37,286 bases of DNA from Bacteroidaceae bacterium. GTDB lineage: Bacteria > Bacteroidota > Bacteroidia > Bacteroidales > Bacteroidaceae. The stretch's first letter is position 1; each line of letters opens with the position of its first letter. Of the stretch, positions 24,416-32,776 are shown one piece after another. The notes under the pieces are model-generated. The model was given only the letters and a program-made list of their open reading frames with translations. It searched no databases and was not told the DNA's origin. Made by a program: the position numbers and the translations under genes. The stretch is from positions 11,990-49,275 of the forward strand of contig JABUUE010000006.1 of assembly GCA_021443335.1 (NCBI GenBank), read 5' to 3'.

Positions 24416-24976
24416 ATGATTATGTTAAAAATATTCAAGAAACGCAAGGATCGCAAGCAGATTCAGCAACTAAGAGAGTTTACATCAGTATTCTCTACAC
24501 TTAGACAACTGGAAAAATCGGGCTTGTTGATGTGGAACAAACGAGAGCGTAGGCTGTTCATAGCCTACGACCTCGCAATAGTGATGATGGGAAGAGGTAA
24601 GGAACATTGGATGAACTTTCTTAACAATACATTCCTTTATCTCCAAAACAAAGAACTTGAAGACAGATGGAAAAGCTACATCCTTCGCCGACAAGCAGCA
24701 GCAATAACAGCAGCAAGACAAGATAAACACGACCTTAACAAAACTGAGATTCAGGGAGTGAAAAGCAGCGTGCTAAAAGAGATTGAAGGCGACGAAGTGA
24801 AGTCAAACAAGATTGAACCGTTTGAGTTTTATATCGTAGATAACGACAAGACAGGAGAAAAAGACGACGATACTCCGTCAATTCTTCTCGTCGGCACATT
24901 CAACCCCGATACTGAGGAATTAGATATGGTGGACTGGAACAAACTTAAAGATAACTTTAACCTAAAACCAGAATGA
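24416..24976 (+). CDS. Hypothetical protein, 186 aa
   Basis: I do not recognise this protein. It is basic at the N-terminus (MLKIFKKRKDRKQIQQLREF), helical in the middle and acidic at the C-terminus (NPDTEELDMVDWNKLKDNF). It has no transmembrane segment. The ATG at 24422 is an equally plausible start. It starts seven bases after the clamp gene and its stop overlaps the next ATG (ATGA), so it is part of the operon. Confidence 0.6.
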   Translation: MIMLKIFKKRKDRKQIQQLREFTSVFSTLRQLEKSGLLMWNKRERRLFIAYDLAIVMMGRGKEHWMNFLNNTFLYLQNKELEDRWKSYILRRQAAAITAARQDKHDLNKTEIQGVKSSVLKEIEGDEVKSNKIEPFEFYIVDNDKTGEKDDDTPSILLVGTFNPDTEELDMVDWNKLKDNFNLKPE

Positions 24977-25053
24977 AAAAACCAAAGATATATATCAGCG
25001 GCCAGATAAGTGGATTCCCTGACGATTATTCTCTATACATACAAACCCTATAA
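24973..25053 (+). pseudogene. DUF4406-like N-terminal remnant
   Basis: A 26-codon ORF overlaps the previous stop as ATGA and begins KPKIYISGQISGFPDDY. This is the start of DUF4406 (nucleoside 2-deoxyribosyltransferase-like) proteins, which open with 'KIYISGPITG.P'. Full-length members have about 100 residues; this one stops after 26. It is probably what remains after a deletion that fused it to the following gene's leader. Confidence 0.55.
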
Positions 25054-25063
25054 CCATAAAACT

Positions 25064-25843
25064 ATGCCTTACGCCAAACCACTTAAACCGAAAAAGAAAC
25101 AAAAGGCAATACACAGCAGAAAGCCTGACTATGTGCCGTTACAAGCTATGCCTTACAACATACGATACGCTATTGAACTATGTGACTATACAATTATGAA
25201 TACTATAAACTACTTCAACATGGGAATAGCAGAGGTAGTTGATTGGCTGGAAGAACATATACCTGACGATTTACAAGGATGTGAACAGGCATTGGCTACT
25301 ATTATAGAGAATGAGAAAAATCACTATAAGCGTAACGCCAACTATAAAGATGCAAAAAGCAACAAGAATCGCACCCTAATGATGCGTTACTTTACTCACC
25401 CCGACCTTATGGCATATCGAGAGAAAATCAAGAAGAATGTCTCGATGCGAGCCGTGCGTAATCATTACCGCAAACCTTATCTTGTCGGATGGTGCTGCCT
25501 TCTCTATATGGCGAGTAAGGTACTTATACAGGTTTTACGCGATGTCCCAGTAAGGCTTTCCGATAATCTCCGCTGTGCGCATATCGACATCCGACGCATA
25601 GACGAGATAGTGAAGGACATTGATATTGAAAGCATGATAAGGGAGTTGACTCAGCCAGTAAGCAAACTTATAGGGCATTTGTTGGAGCAGACCGGAATGG
25701 ACGAGAATACATTTCAAGAATATATAGCATGGTCATCAAAGAATGATGGCGAATACATCGACATCTTCGCCAATATTCACATAAAAGACATCTGCGACTC
25801 AATAAACAAAATGGTTGACGAGGAGCAGAGGCAGAAGCAGTAG
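25064..25843 (+). CDS. Hypothetical protein, 259 aa
   Basis: I chose the ATG at 25064 because the track's 25010 start lies within the DUF4406 remnant. The product begins with a lysine-rich stretch (MPYAKPLKPKKKQKAIHSRK) and is largely helical. One moderately hydrophobic segment (LVGWCCLLYMASKVLIQVL) could be a membrane helix or a buried helix. No family is recognised. A strong terminator follows, so it ends the replication operon. Confidence 0.6.
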   Translation: MPYAKPLKPKKKQKAIHSRKPDYVPLQAMPYNIRYAIELCDYTIMNTINYFNMGIAEVVDWLEEHIPDDLQGCEQALATIIENEKNHYKRNANYKDAKSNKNRTLMMRYFTHPDLMAYREKIKKNVSMRAVRNHYRKPYLVGWCCLLYMASKVLIQVLRDVPVRLSDNLRCAHIDIRRIDEIVKDIDIESMIRELTQPVSKLIGHLLEQTGMDENTFQEYIAWSSKNDGEYIDIFANIHIKDICDSINKMVDEEQRQKQ

Positions 25844-25872
25844 ATACTAATTGCCATTCTATATATATTCCC

Positions 25873-25912
25873 GTGTCGCGGCGTCTTCGGGCGTCGCGGC
25901 ACTTTTGTTTTG
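25873..25912 (+). terminator. Strong intrinsic terminator
   Basis: GTGTCGCGGCGTC-ttcg-GGCGTCGCGGCAC, a 13-bp stem with a few G-U pairs and a TTCG tetraloop, followed by TTTTGTTTT. It closes the replication operon. Confidence 0.85.
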
Positions 25913-25937
25913 TCCTTGCCACACCATTATATATATA

Positions 25938-25945
25938 TATCTTTG
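25938..25945 (+). promoter_or_regulatory. Bacteroidales -7 box before the tail genes
   Basis: TATCTTTG, followed by CAC, 20 bases before the ATG at 25965. TTTG at 25909-25912 may serve as -33, although the 25-base spacing is long. It probably drives the tail gene unit. Confidence 0.6.
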
Positions 25946-25964
25946 CACAAAAGATTACAAAACT

Positions 25965-26495
25965 ATGGCAGCAAAACTTTACAATAACAATCGCCCCATC
26001 AATGAGGTTTTGGCACGCATAGCAAATAGCACGCTTGATACAATGAGATATAATTTTGCAATGCAGCACGTCTGGCCTTATGAGTTATATCCAGGTTTCG
26101 CAGAAGTAAACAAGAAGCGTAAGGCGAAAGGACTGTGGTACGCTACCGGCGAAGGCCTTAAATCATTCTCGACACGTTTTAATGCCACTCCCGGTAACGA
26201 ATCAATATATTTCTCTTATAACGATTACTTGCGTTATGTTGATATAGGTGTTGGTCAAGGAACTACCGCCGACGAAGTTTCAACCGCTCGAAAGGCACGC
26301 AAGAATCGCAGATATACATCACGCTGGGACAGAGCTGAAGGTCGCTCTCATAGACCTTCCATAATGATGGAAATGCGCCACGTCGCAACCTTACTTGGAG
26401 AGTTCTTTCAAGATTATTATGGCATGGACGGTGTGGCAAAAGTCTATCCAGTATTCGAGAAGATGGAGAATAATCCAATAGTGTTAACCGTTTAA
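25965..26495 (+). CDS. Hypothetical probable tail-associated protein, 176 aa
   Basis: I start it at ATG 25965 since the longer form runs through the terminator and promoter. The product is basic in its central part (TARKARKNRRYTSRWDRAEGRSHRP) and ends with an acidic helix (EFFQDYYGMDGV). The segment FSYNDYLRYVDIGVGQG recalls the 'Y....VEYGT' pattern of HK97 gp10-like and minor tail proteins, but this is weak. Being directly upstream of the tape measure gene, it is probably a tail-completion or chaperone-type protein. Confidence 0.5.
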   Translation: MAAKLYNNNRPINEVLARIANSTLDTMRYNFAMQHVWPYELYPGFAEVNKKRKAKGLWYATGEGLKSFSTRFNATPGNESIYFSYNDYLRYVDIGVGQGTTADEVSTARKARKNRRYTSRWDRAEGRSHRPSIMMEMRHVATLLGEFFQDYYGMDGVAKVYPVFEKMENNPIVLTV

Positions 26496-26507
26496 TAATA
26501 CTTAGCG

Positions 26508-29500
26508 ATGGCAAAGAAATATACCGTAGGCATATCAGTAAATGGTAAGGATGCAATAAACACGCTGAAGGTTTTAGAAAAGGAATATTCTAACCTTGAC
26601 AAGGTATGGCAGCAGCTTGTGCGAGACGGCAAGGCAGAGTCCGAGCAGGGGAAAAAAGTCGCTAAAGAGCGAAGCAGTCTTGCGAGAGTCACCAAAGAAC
26701 TGAAAGAAAACACAATGCTTGTAGATAAAGTGATTAAGAGTTTGGCTTCGGACACAAAGCCGTCTCTCAATCAGTTGCAGCGCGCTTTTCGTGAAGTGAC
26801 GAAAGAGATATATCATACAGCAGAAGGCAGTTCAAAGTACAAAGAACTTGTGCAGCAAGCAAAGACCTTAAATGCGGAGATTAGCAGACAGAAAGCAGCA
26901 TTGCAGTCTTCGACAGGCGCAGTCAACAACCATACCTCGGCATGGAAAAAGACCGCGGCGGCCATCACTTCATATATGGGAGTCACTATGGTTATCGGCA
27001 AGGTGCAGCAGAAGATGTCAGAATTTGTTAGCCTTAATCTTAAATTCTCCGACCAACTTGCCGACATCCGTAAAGTGTCAGGACTTGCCATTAATGACAT
27101 CAACCAACTTGCCGTAAATCTTGCAAAGGTAGATACACGCACCACCATTGAAGAACTAAACAAGATAGCCTATGCCGGAGCAAAACTCGGTATCGGACAG
27201 TACGGCATATCCGGACTTGAAGGCTTCACCAAGGCGGCTAACGAGATAAATGTGGCTCTCAAAGAAGACCTCGGAGAAGACGCAATGACAGCCCTCTCAA
27301 AACTGACAGAAGTCATGGGGCTTATTCCAAAGATGGGAGTGGAAAAGAGTATGAAGGCGGTAGGTAGTGCACTCTTCATGTTAGGTGCGACATCCACCGC
27401 TACCGCAGGTAATATCGTGGAGTTCTCGAAACGACTTACAGGTCTCGCAAAAGTTACCGGAGTGACAACCGACCAGTTGCTCGGCCTCGCGTCCGCATCT
27501 GATGCTATGTACCTTATGCCGGAAGTGTCTGCCACTGCTTTCAACAAACTCTTCACCTCCCTACAAACGAAGCATAACCTTATTGAGCAAGAACTGTCAA
27601 TAACTCCTGGCACCATCAATAACCTTTATTCCGCAGGCAAGGCGATGGATGCAATGGTGCTCATATTTGAGAAAATGAAGGAGAAGGGCAACATGAACGC
27701 TCTGCAATCCGTATTCAAAGACCTCGGCTCTGATGGTGCTCGTCTCGTAAATGTTATGGTAACAATGTCGCAGAATGTAGATATGTTAAAGAAACATTTG
27801 CAGACATCCAAGACATCCTTTGAGGAAGCAACCGCTGTAACAATGGAGTACAACATCCAGCAGCAGACAGCAGCAGCCCTTATGGAGCGCGCAAGCAATA
27901 TCTGGGAAAAGGCTTTCATAAACCCCGAAGGTGTTGATACTGTAAAAGGATTAGCTAAAGCATGGTACGATTTGAGCGTACAACTTACCAGCTCTTACGG
28001 TTATATGACAAGCGTGAAGATTGCCTTATCTCTTGTTATGTCAGCCATAAAAGCAATGATATCCATATTACCACAACTTATAACATTACTCATGTTCAAA
28101 GGCGTCGTCGCAGCAGGCATGGGTGTTGTTAGTATGTTCAAGATGGTTGGTGAGGCATCATTTTTTGCGACAGTCAGGGCAAAAGGACTATCCACTGCGC
28201 TTAAAGGGCTGAATGCGGTCGGAACGATGAACTTAATTGCTATTGGTTTAACAACCCTATGGGCATTAGTGTCTGTCCTGGCTTCTCTCAAAGACAAGAG
28301 TGATGAAGCCGCAGATAGCATGAAAGGATTTGAGGCAGGAACTGAAGGCATAGAATCAGCGATTGCTAAGACGAAATACGAAGCGGAACAATACTATAAC
28401 GCAATATCAAAAGCAAAGAACGGAACAAAGGAGCATGCTACGGCAATAGACAACTTCAACAAGAAATTTGGACAGTATTACAATACGCTGCTCACAGAGA
28501 AATCTACAGCGGAGGAAGTAGCAAAAGCCTATGCTAAAGTAAACGAGCAACTGCGCGCAAAAGCCGTTCTTGAATTACGCGAGAAAGATGTCTCAAAATA
28601 TGTCACTCCGCGCATTGGATGGGAAGCAGAGAAACTGTATAAATACGACCTGCTAAGTCGAACATCTGGTGCTACGCAATTTAACGGAGAATGGCTTAAG
28701 GCCATAACAGCAGATGCAAAATCGTTCCAAGATGTAGTCTATAGGGTCGGCAAGGAAATGAAAGTTTCCACAGACATTGTTCAGGCTGCAATAAGAAATG
28801 CAGGAAAGCCAGTGCCAGGTGTAGTGAACGACGACCGTTACACCACTGAAACAATGTCATTGCAAGGATTGAGGGTTCGCACACAAGGGACAAGAGCAGC
28901 AACTGGTGCAGAACGAGCAGTATTTGCAGCTGCCGCTTATGCTGCCCAGCATTTTTCTCGTCTTAATGCGGAAAAAAGAGTAAACGACAAGTATAAGCCT
29001 TATCAGGCAGATTTAAACGCAGCCGTTTCCAATACACCGCCATCTCTTGGCAATCTCGAAAATCAAGCACCAGACAAAGATGCGATAAAGGCAGCAAAGG
29101 CAGCGGCAAACGCGGCAAAGAAAGAAAAGCGTGAGCGCGAGGCGGCATGGCGCGAAGAACTTAAAGACCAAAAGGATCAAGCAACTGCCATAATCGACAA
29201 CATCAAGAACTTCTATACCCGCCAAATAACGGAGGTCACTCGTCTTGCAAATGAGAGCGGTGACGATATGCAGAAGAAAATGCTCGACAGCCAGGTGAAC
29301 TATCTGAAATCTCAGATGGATGCAATGCTGTCAGAGGCACGCAAGGGTATCGCCGGCGAGAAGAACGCATGGGAAGAAGTGAAGACGCAGATCGCCAACG
29401 ACCTTATAGAACCAGGCAAAGACAGTATATCGTCTAAACTCATTCAGCGCATCAACGACACAAGCATATCTGCCTTACATAACAAACTCAAAGGACTTGC

Positions 29501-31565
29501 AGCAGCATTAGGCCTCGAAATGAACTCCGTCCTCGATGCCATCAATAAGAATGCTTCTGTAAACGAACTAAACATAGAAAACCGTCGCCTGAAAGAATTA
29601 GAGAATAGGTTAAAACTCATCGTCGAAAACAGTTTTACGGGAAAGGTTGATAAGGACTACCGTGAGAGCATGGTTGACCTTGGCTATTTCTCAATGACAG
29701 AAGACCAGACCAAGGCCTATACACAAGGACAAGGCAGTGGCGGCACAGGCAAGAACCTTGTTAGCACGATGAAGACGCAGATGGATGCGTTATTGGCAAC
29801 AGCGAGAGAGAAGATGCTTGAACTGTACGCTATCACTGATGCTTCCACGGAAGAAGGTAAGAACAAGCTCCTTACAATATTCTTCGGAGAGAACTGGCAG
29901 AACAGCGACACCGAACTACAGAACATCCTCAACAAGAGCGGAGCAGAAATGCAACTCTTCTATACGAAGATGCTTGAATATCTTAACGACTATACGGAGG
30001 CTGAGAAGAAAGCAAAAGAGGAGGGCAAGCGCGTATTCAACTTCCAGTGGAGCAACAGCGCAACTGGCGACGCTTTTACAAAAAGAGAAGAAGATGACGC
30101 AAACTATAAGGCTGGTGTCCTTAAATACACTAACCCCCAAGCAGCAAAAGAAAGGCCTGAATACGGAGTTTACGGCAATGAGAATTTCGTACAAGAGTTC
30201 GGCGTTGACCCTGAGATAGAGATGATAAAAACCCGTATCGCTCAGCGACAAATAGAATTAGAAGTGTTAAAGGCTACGCATGCCGACAAACTACTCATTG
30301 CGGATAAAGAGCGAGAGTTGTTTGAAGCACAGAACGAATATACGAAAGCAACAGTTGACCGCACCAAAGAGCAGATGGACGCTCTCTACGGCATGATGTC
30401 GCCATTAGAAGACTTCGGTTCGGCTGTCGGTTCCGCTTTCGCTACAATGTCTCAGGATGCGGAAAAAGGCAAGCAGGAGTTCAATGACGCTATCGCAGAA
30501 ATGATAAAAGCCTTCGCAAAGCAGACCCTTGAAATGCTTGTTGAATACACCAAGCGTCGCGCTTTTCAGAAGATAAACGATAAGCTCGTCCAGAAGCAAA
30601 TGAAAAAGGAAGGACAAGACGAGCAGAAAATCTTTGACGCATCAGGTGCGGCGAGAGTAGCAACGGAATCTCTCATTCAAGGTGCACTGACGACAGTAAA
30701 GACAGAAGGAGGAAAAGCGCAAAACCAAGTAGAAGAGACAACTGCACAGACTTCTATTCAAACAAAACAAACGCAGACGCAAAGTTCCGTAAATATGGGC
30801 TTGTCTGAAGCCATCGCAAATCTTATACTCGGTATCGCTGGTGGTTCAGGTAAAATCATAGAATCTCTTGGATGGTGGGGTATTCCGCTTGTTGCGGTAA
30901 TAACAGCATTGCTTGGTGGGCTTATGTCGTGGGTTACATCAAGCATCAGCAATCTTTTTGGCAGTTCAACATCAACAAGCACCGTTGCTTCAACACCAAA
31001 GACGAAACTCACATCAGGCATGCTCACTTACGATAGCGGTAATATACAAGCCTTCAGCGGAGTTATCGACGGCAAGAGTTATCCTGTTGTGGGCAGTGAT
31101 GGCAATGTGTATGCTGCAAAGGATGGAGGACAACTCGCCACAGGACTAATCAAAGACCCTATAACTACTTTTGTCAACGGGCAGCCTGCGCTCGTTGCAG
31201 AGGAGGGGCCAGAGATTGTTGTGGGAAGGGAGACAACAGCAGCAGTGATGATGTCGCGCCCGGACATTCTGCGCGACTTGGTGCAGATAGACCGCAATCG
31301 CAGCGGACGCACATACAAAGCATTCGCAGACGGTAATCTCGACCAGTTTGTCATAAACACCGATAACGGCAACGGAATGAGCGCACAAGACGCGCAGCAA
31401 CTCCGTGAAACTATCACTGCTCTCTCCCTAACCCTCTCCGCACTCCAAAGCAATGGCATCCCAGCCCATATCAATATGTTTGGTCGCGGTGGATTAGCAG
31501 AAAGCAATGCAAAAGCACAGCAGTTCATGCAGCGAAATAGCGGCGACAGATTGTATCGCAGATAA
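26508..31565 (+). CDS. Phage tail tape measure protein
   Basis: This 1685-aa protein has the layout of TP901-type tape measure proteins, which set tail length and help DNA delivery. The N-terminal 140 residues form a coiled coil (VLEKEYSNLDKVWQQLVRDGK). Residues 160-480 are the conserved TP901 core (FSDQLADIRKVSGLAINDINQLA, then IAYAGAKLGIG and FKDLGSDGARLVNVM). Hydrophobic stretches around 500-600 (LVMSAIKAMISILPQLITLLMF, MNLIAIGLTTLWALVSVLASL) and near 1460 are typical membrane-inserting helices. Long coiled coils follow. The C-terminus has the usual 'ALVAEEGPEIVVG' motif. No other recognisable structural gene is in the window. Length suggests a tail of roughly 250 nm if the 1.5 angstrom per residue rule applies. 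Confidence 0.92.
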   Translation: MAKKYTVGISVNGKDAINTLKVLEKEYSNLDKVWQQLVRDGKAESEQGKKVAKERSSLARVTKELKENTMLVDKVIKSLASDTKPSLNQLQRAFREVTKEIYHTAEGSSKYKELVQQAKTLNAEISRQKAALQSSTGAVNNHTSAWKKTAAAITSYMGVTMVIGKVQQKMSEFVSLNLKFSDQLADIRKVSGLAINDINQLAVNLAKVDTRTTIEELNKIAYAGAKLGIGQYGISGLEGFTKAANEINVALKEDLGEDAMTALSKLTEVMGLIPKMGVEKSMKAVGSALFMLGATSTATAGNIVEFSKRLTGLAKVTGVTTDQLLGLASASDAMYLMPEVSATAFNKLFTSLQTKHNLIEQELSITPGTINNLYSAGKAMDAMVLIFEKMKEKGNMNALQSVFKDLGSDGARLVNVMVTMSQNVDMLKKHLQTSKTSFEEATAVTMEYNIQQQTAAALMERASNIWEKAFINPEGVDTVKGLAKAWYDLSVQLTSSYGYMTSVKIALSLVMSAIKAMISILPQLITLLMFKGVVAAGMGVVSMFKMVGEASFFATVRAKGLSTALKGLNAVGTMNLIAIGLTTLWALVSVLASLKDKSDEAADSMKGFEAGTEGIESAIAKTKYEAEQYYNAISKAKNGTKEHATAIDNFNKKFGQYYNTLLTEKSTAEEVAKAYAKVNEQLRAKAVLELREKDVSKYVTPRIGWEAEKLYKYDLLSRTSGATQFNGEWLKAITADAKSFQDVVYRVGKEMKVSTDIVQAAIRNAGKPVPGVVNDDRYTTETMSLQGLRVRTQGTRAATGAERAVFAAAAYAAQHFSRLNAEKRVNDKYKPYQADLNAAVSNTPPSLGNLENQAPDKDAIKAAKAAANAAKKEKREREAAWREELKDQKDQATAIIDNIKNFYTRQITEVTRLANESGDDMQKKMLDSQVNYLKSQMDAMLSEARKGIAGEKNAWEEVKTQIANDLIEPGKDSISSKLIQRINDTSISALHNKLKGLAAALGLEMNSVLDAINKNASVNELNIENRRLKELENRLKLIVENSFTGKVDKDYRESMVDLGYFSMTEDQTKAYTQGQGSGGTGKNLVSTMKTQMDALLATAREKMLELYAITDASTEEGKNKLLTIFFGENWQNSDTELQNILNKSGAEMQLFYTKMLEYLNDYTEAEKKAKEEGKRVFNFQWSNSATGDAFTKREEDDANYKAGVLKYTNPQAAKERPEYGVYGNENFVQEFGVDPEIEMIKTRIAQRQIELEVLKATHADKLLIADKERELFEAQNEYTKATVDRTKEQMDALYGMMSPLEDFGSAVGSAFATMSQDAEKGKQEFNDAIAEMIKAFAKQTLEMLVEYTKRRAFQKINDKLVQKQMKKEGQDEQKIFDASGAARVATESLIQGALTTVKTEGGKAQNQVEETTAQTSIQTKQTQTQSSVNMGLSEAIANLILGIAGGSGKIIESLGWWGIPLVAVITALLGGLMSWVTSSISNLFGSSTSTSTVASTPKTKLTSGMLTYDSGNIQAFSGVIDGKSYPVVGSDGNVYAAKDGGQLATGLIKDPITTFVNGQPALVAEEGPEIVVGRETTAAVMMSRPDILRDLVQIDRNRSGRTYKAFADGNLDQFVINTDNGNGMSAQDAQQLRETITALSLTLSALQSNGIPAHINMFGRGGLAESNAKAQQFMQRNSGDRLYRR

Positions 31566-31622
31566 CAACATATTCTCATACATATTCGCAAACGGTGCAT
31601 CGTTTGCGCTAAAACATACCTC

Positions 31623-31658
31623 TAAAGGCTGGTTCTTGCACAAGAAACCAGCCTTTAT
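31623..31658 (+). terminator. Intrinsic terminator after the tape measure gene
   Basis: AAAGGCTGGTTcTTG-cac-AAGAAACCAGCCTTT is followed by ATTTTTAAG. The stem has one bulge and is strong. Confidence 0.85.
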
Positions 31659-31659
31659 T

Positions 31660-32240
31660 TTTAAGAACAAAAACGCACTTTTCAGGGAGAAAATATCCTC
31701 AGTGAAGAAAAAAGGACACCACCCTAAAACTTTTTTGTAATAAATTTTTCTTTCCTTCTGACTTCCCTTTACCTTTCTACCCCTTTGAACATATAGTGAA
31801 AGCGTTGCTTTCTCCATTGATTGTTAATGGTTTAGGTAGAGTATTTTGATAGCAGCTGGAGGCTGTATGTGCCTATTTTCATGCCTTTTTCTTATTTCAT
31901 TTTTCTCTCTCCCGTATATAGTTTTTCCTTAAAAAGGGTATATTTTATCCTTACATATAAATAAGAGAGTGTAAAGTGTTGAAAATTAACTAATAATAGT
32001 AAGGAGAAAATTTTGAGTCATTCATCTTTGTTCATCTTTACTCTCCTTTATGGCATTATTTCATCCTTGACGTTTTCGGCAGAAAAGCAAGGTCAGGGAG
32101 AAAACGCATTTTTCAAGGAGAAAATTCTTTGGTCAGGGAGAAAATCTCCTTGAACATAAAAACAAATAAATTCTGTTGTTGATGTCTGTAATATATAAAG
32201 GTAGTATGGAAGGAATTTGTATGGAGTAAAACTCAGTAAA
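31660..32240. repeat. Non-coding repeat cluster with AGGGAGAAAAT motifs
   Basis: No credible ORF lies in this stretch. AAAACGCACTTTTCAGGGAG then AAAAT (31670-31694) recurs at 32102-32126 with two changes. TCAGGGAGAAAA also occurs at 32093 and 32132, and AAGGAGAAAATT at 32001 and 32115. TCAAGGAGA (32113-32121) and TCTCCTTGA (near 32144-32152) form a perfect 9-base inverted pair. The cluster could be a protein-binding region, an RNA or a packaging or origin site. Confidence 0.55.
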
Positions 32241-32247
32241 AATTAAG

Positions 32248-32325
32248 TTTTATTTGATAAATATAAAATAAAAGTCAAATTTATTGAGTTTTATTTTGTA
32301 AATTTAAAATAAAACTTTACCTTTG
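32248..32325 (+). promoter_or_regulatory. Promoter with two tandem palindromic operators
   Basis: The promoter is TTTG at 32295-32298, a 19-base spacer, and TACCTTTG at 32318-32325. GTTTTATTTT (32288-32297) and AAAATAAAAC (32306-32315) form a perfect inverted pair with an 8-base spacer that covers the -33 box and spacer. A second, near-identical palindrome lies at 32248-32275, exactly 40 bases upstream. This predicts cooperative repressor binding that blocks the promoter. Confidence 0.75.
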
Positions 32326-32344
32326 CACCTGTTATAACAGAGAT

Positions 32345-32776
32345 ATGCCTAACCTATCCAAACATACAAACATAACATACTATACTTATATGAGCAGATA
32401 TTTCTTTGTATTGAACTGGCTTCAGCTCGCTGTATTGTTACTTATTCATTTCTGTCTTATAACAACGATGGGCGTAGCAGTCACTCTCGGCTGCGCACTT
32501 GGCGGTATGCTCACCGCTGGTCTTCCGTCGTGGATGTTTCATAAGGACACCGATCCGAACAAGGACATGTCGTGGCGTTACAAATACTTCAATAAGGAGT
32601 ATAGACACGAGGTGTTCTTTCATTTCGGTGTCCTATTGCTTACATCCACGACATTAGTGTTTCCGTTCTGGCATCCGTTCTTCCGTTTTATTTGGGGACT
32701 ATCGTTGATGTTCTTTTCGGCAGTAATGTTTGAGACAGCCTACTATTATGTCTTTATAAACATAAGGAAGAAGTGA
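32345..32776 (+). CDS. Multi-spanning membrane protein, 143 aa
   Basis: The product has four predicted hydrophobic segments: FFVLNWLQLAVLLLIHFCLI, then VAVTLGCALGGMLTAGL, then FFHFGVLLLTSTTLVFPFW, and FFRFIWGLSLMFFSAVMFE. A charged loop (HKDTDPNKDMSWRYKYFNKEYRHE) separates the pairs. An internal ATG at residue 16 (MSRYFFVLNW) is an alternative start. I do not recognise the family. A holin-like role is possible given the size and topology, but the context is replication and nucleotide genes, not lysis. It follows an operator-controlled promoter and its stop overlaps the next start. Confidence 0.65.
   Translation: MPNLSKHTNITYYTYMSRYFFVLNWLQLAVLLLIHFCLITTMGVAVTLGCALGGMLTAGLPSWMFHKDTDPNKDMSWRYKYFNKEYRHEVFFHFGVLLLTSTTLVFPFWHPFFRFIWGLSLMFFSAVMFETAYYYVFINIRKK

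Noticed and set aside
31507-31740. 77-aa ORF overlapping the end of the tape measure gene
   Set aside because: It crosses the terminator hairpin and lies in a different frame of the tape measure coding sequence.
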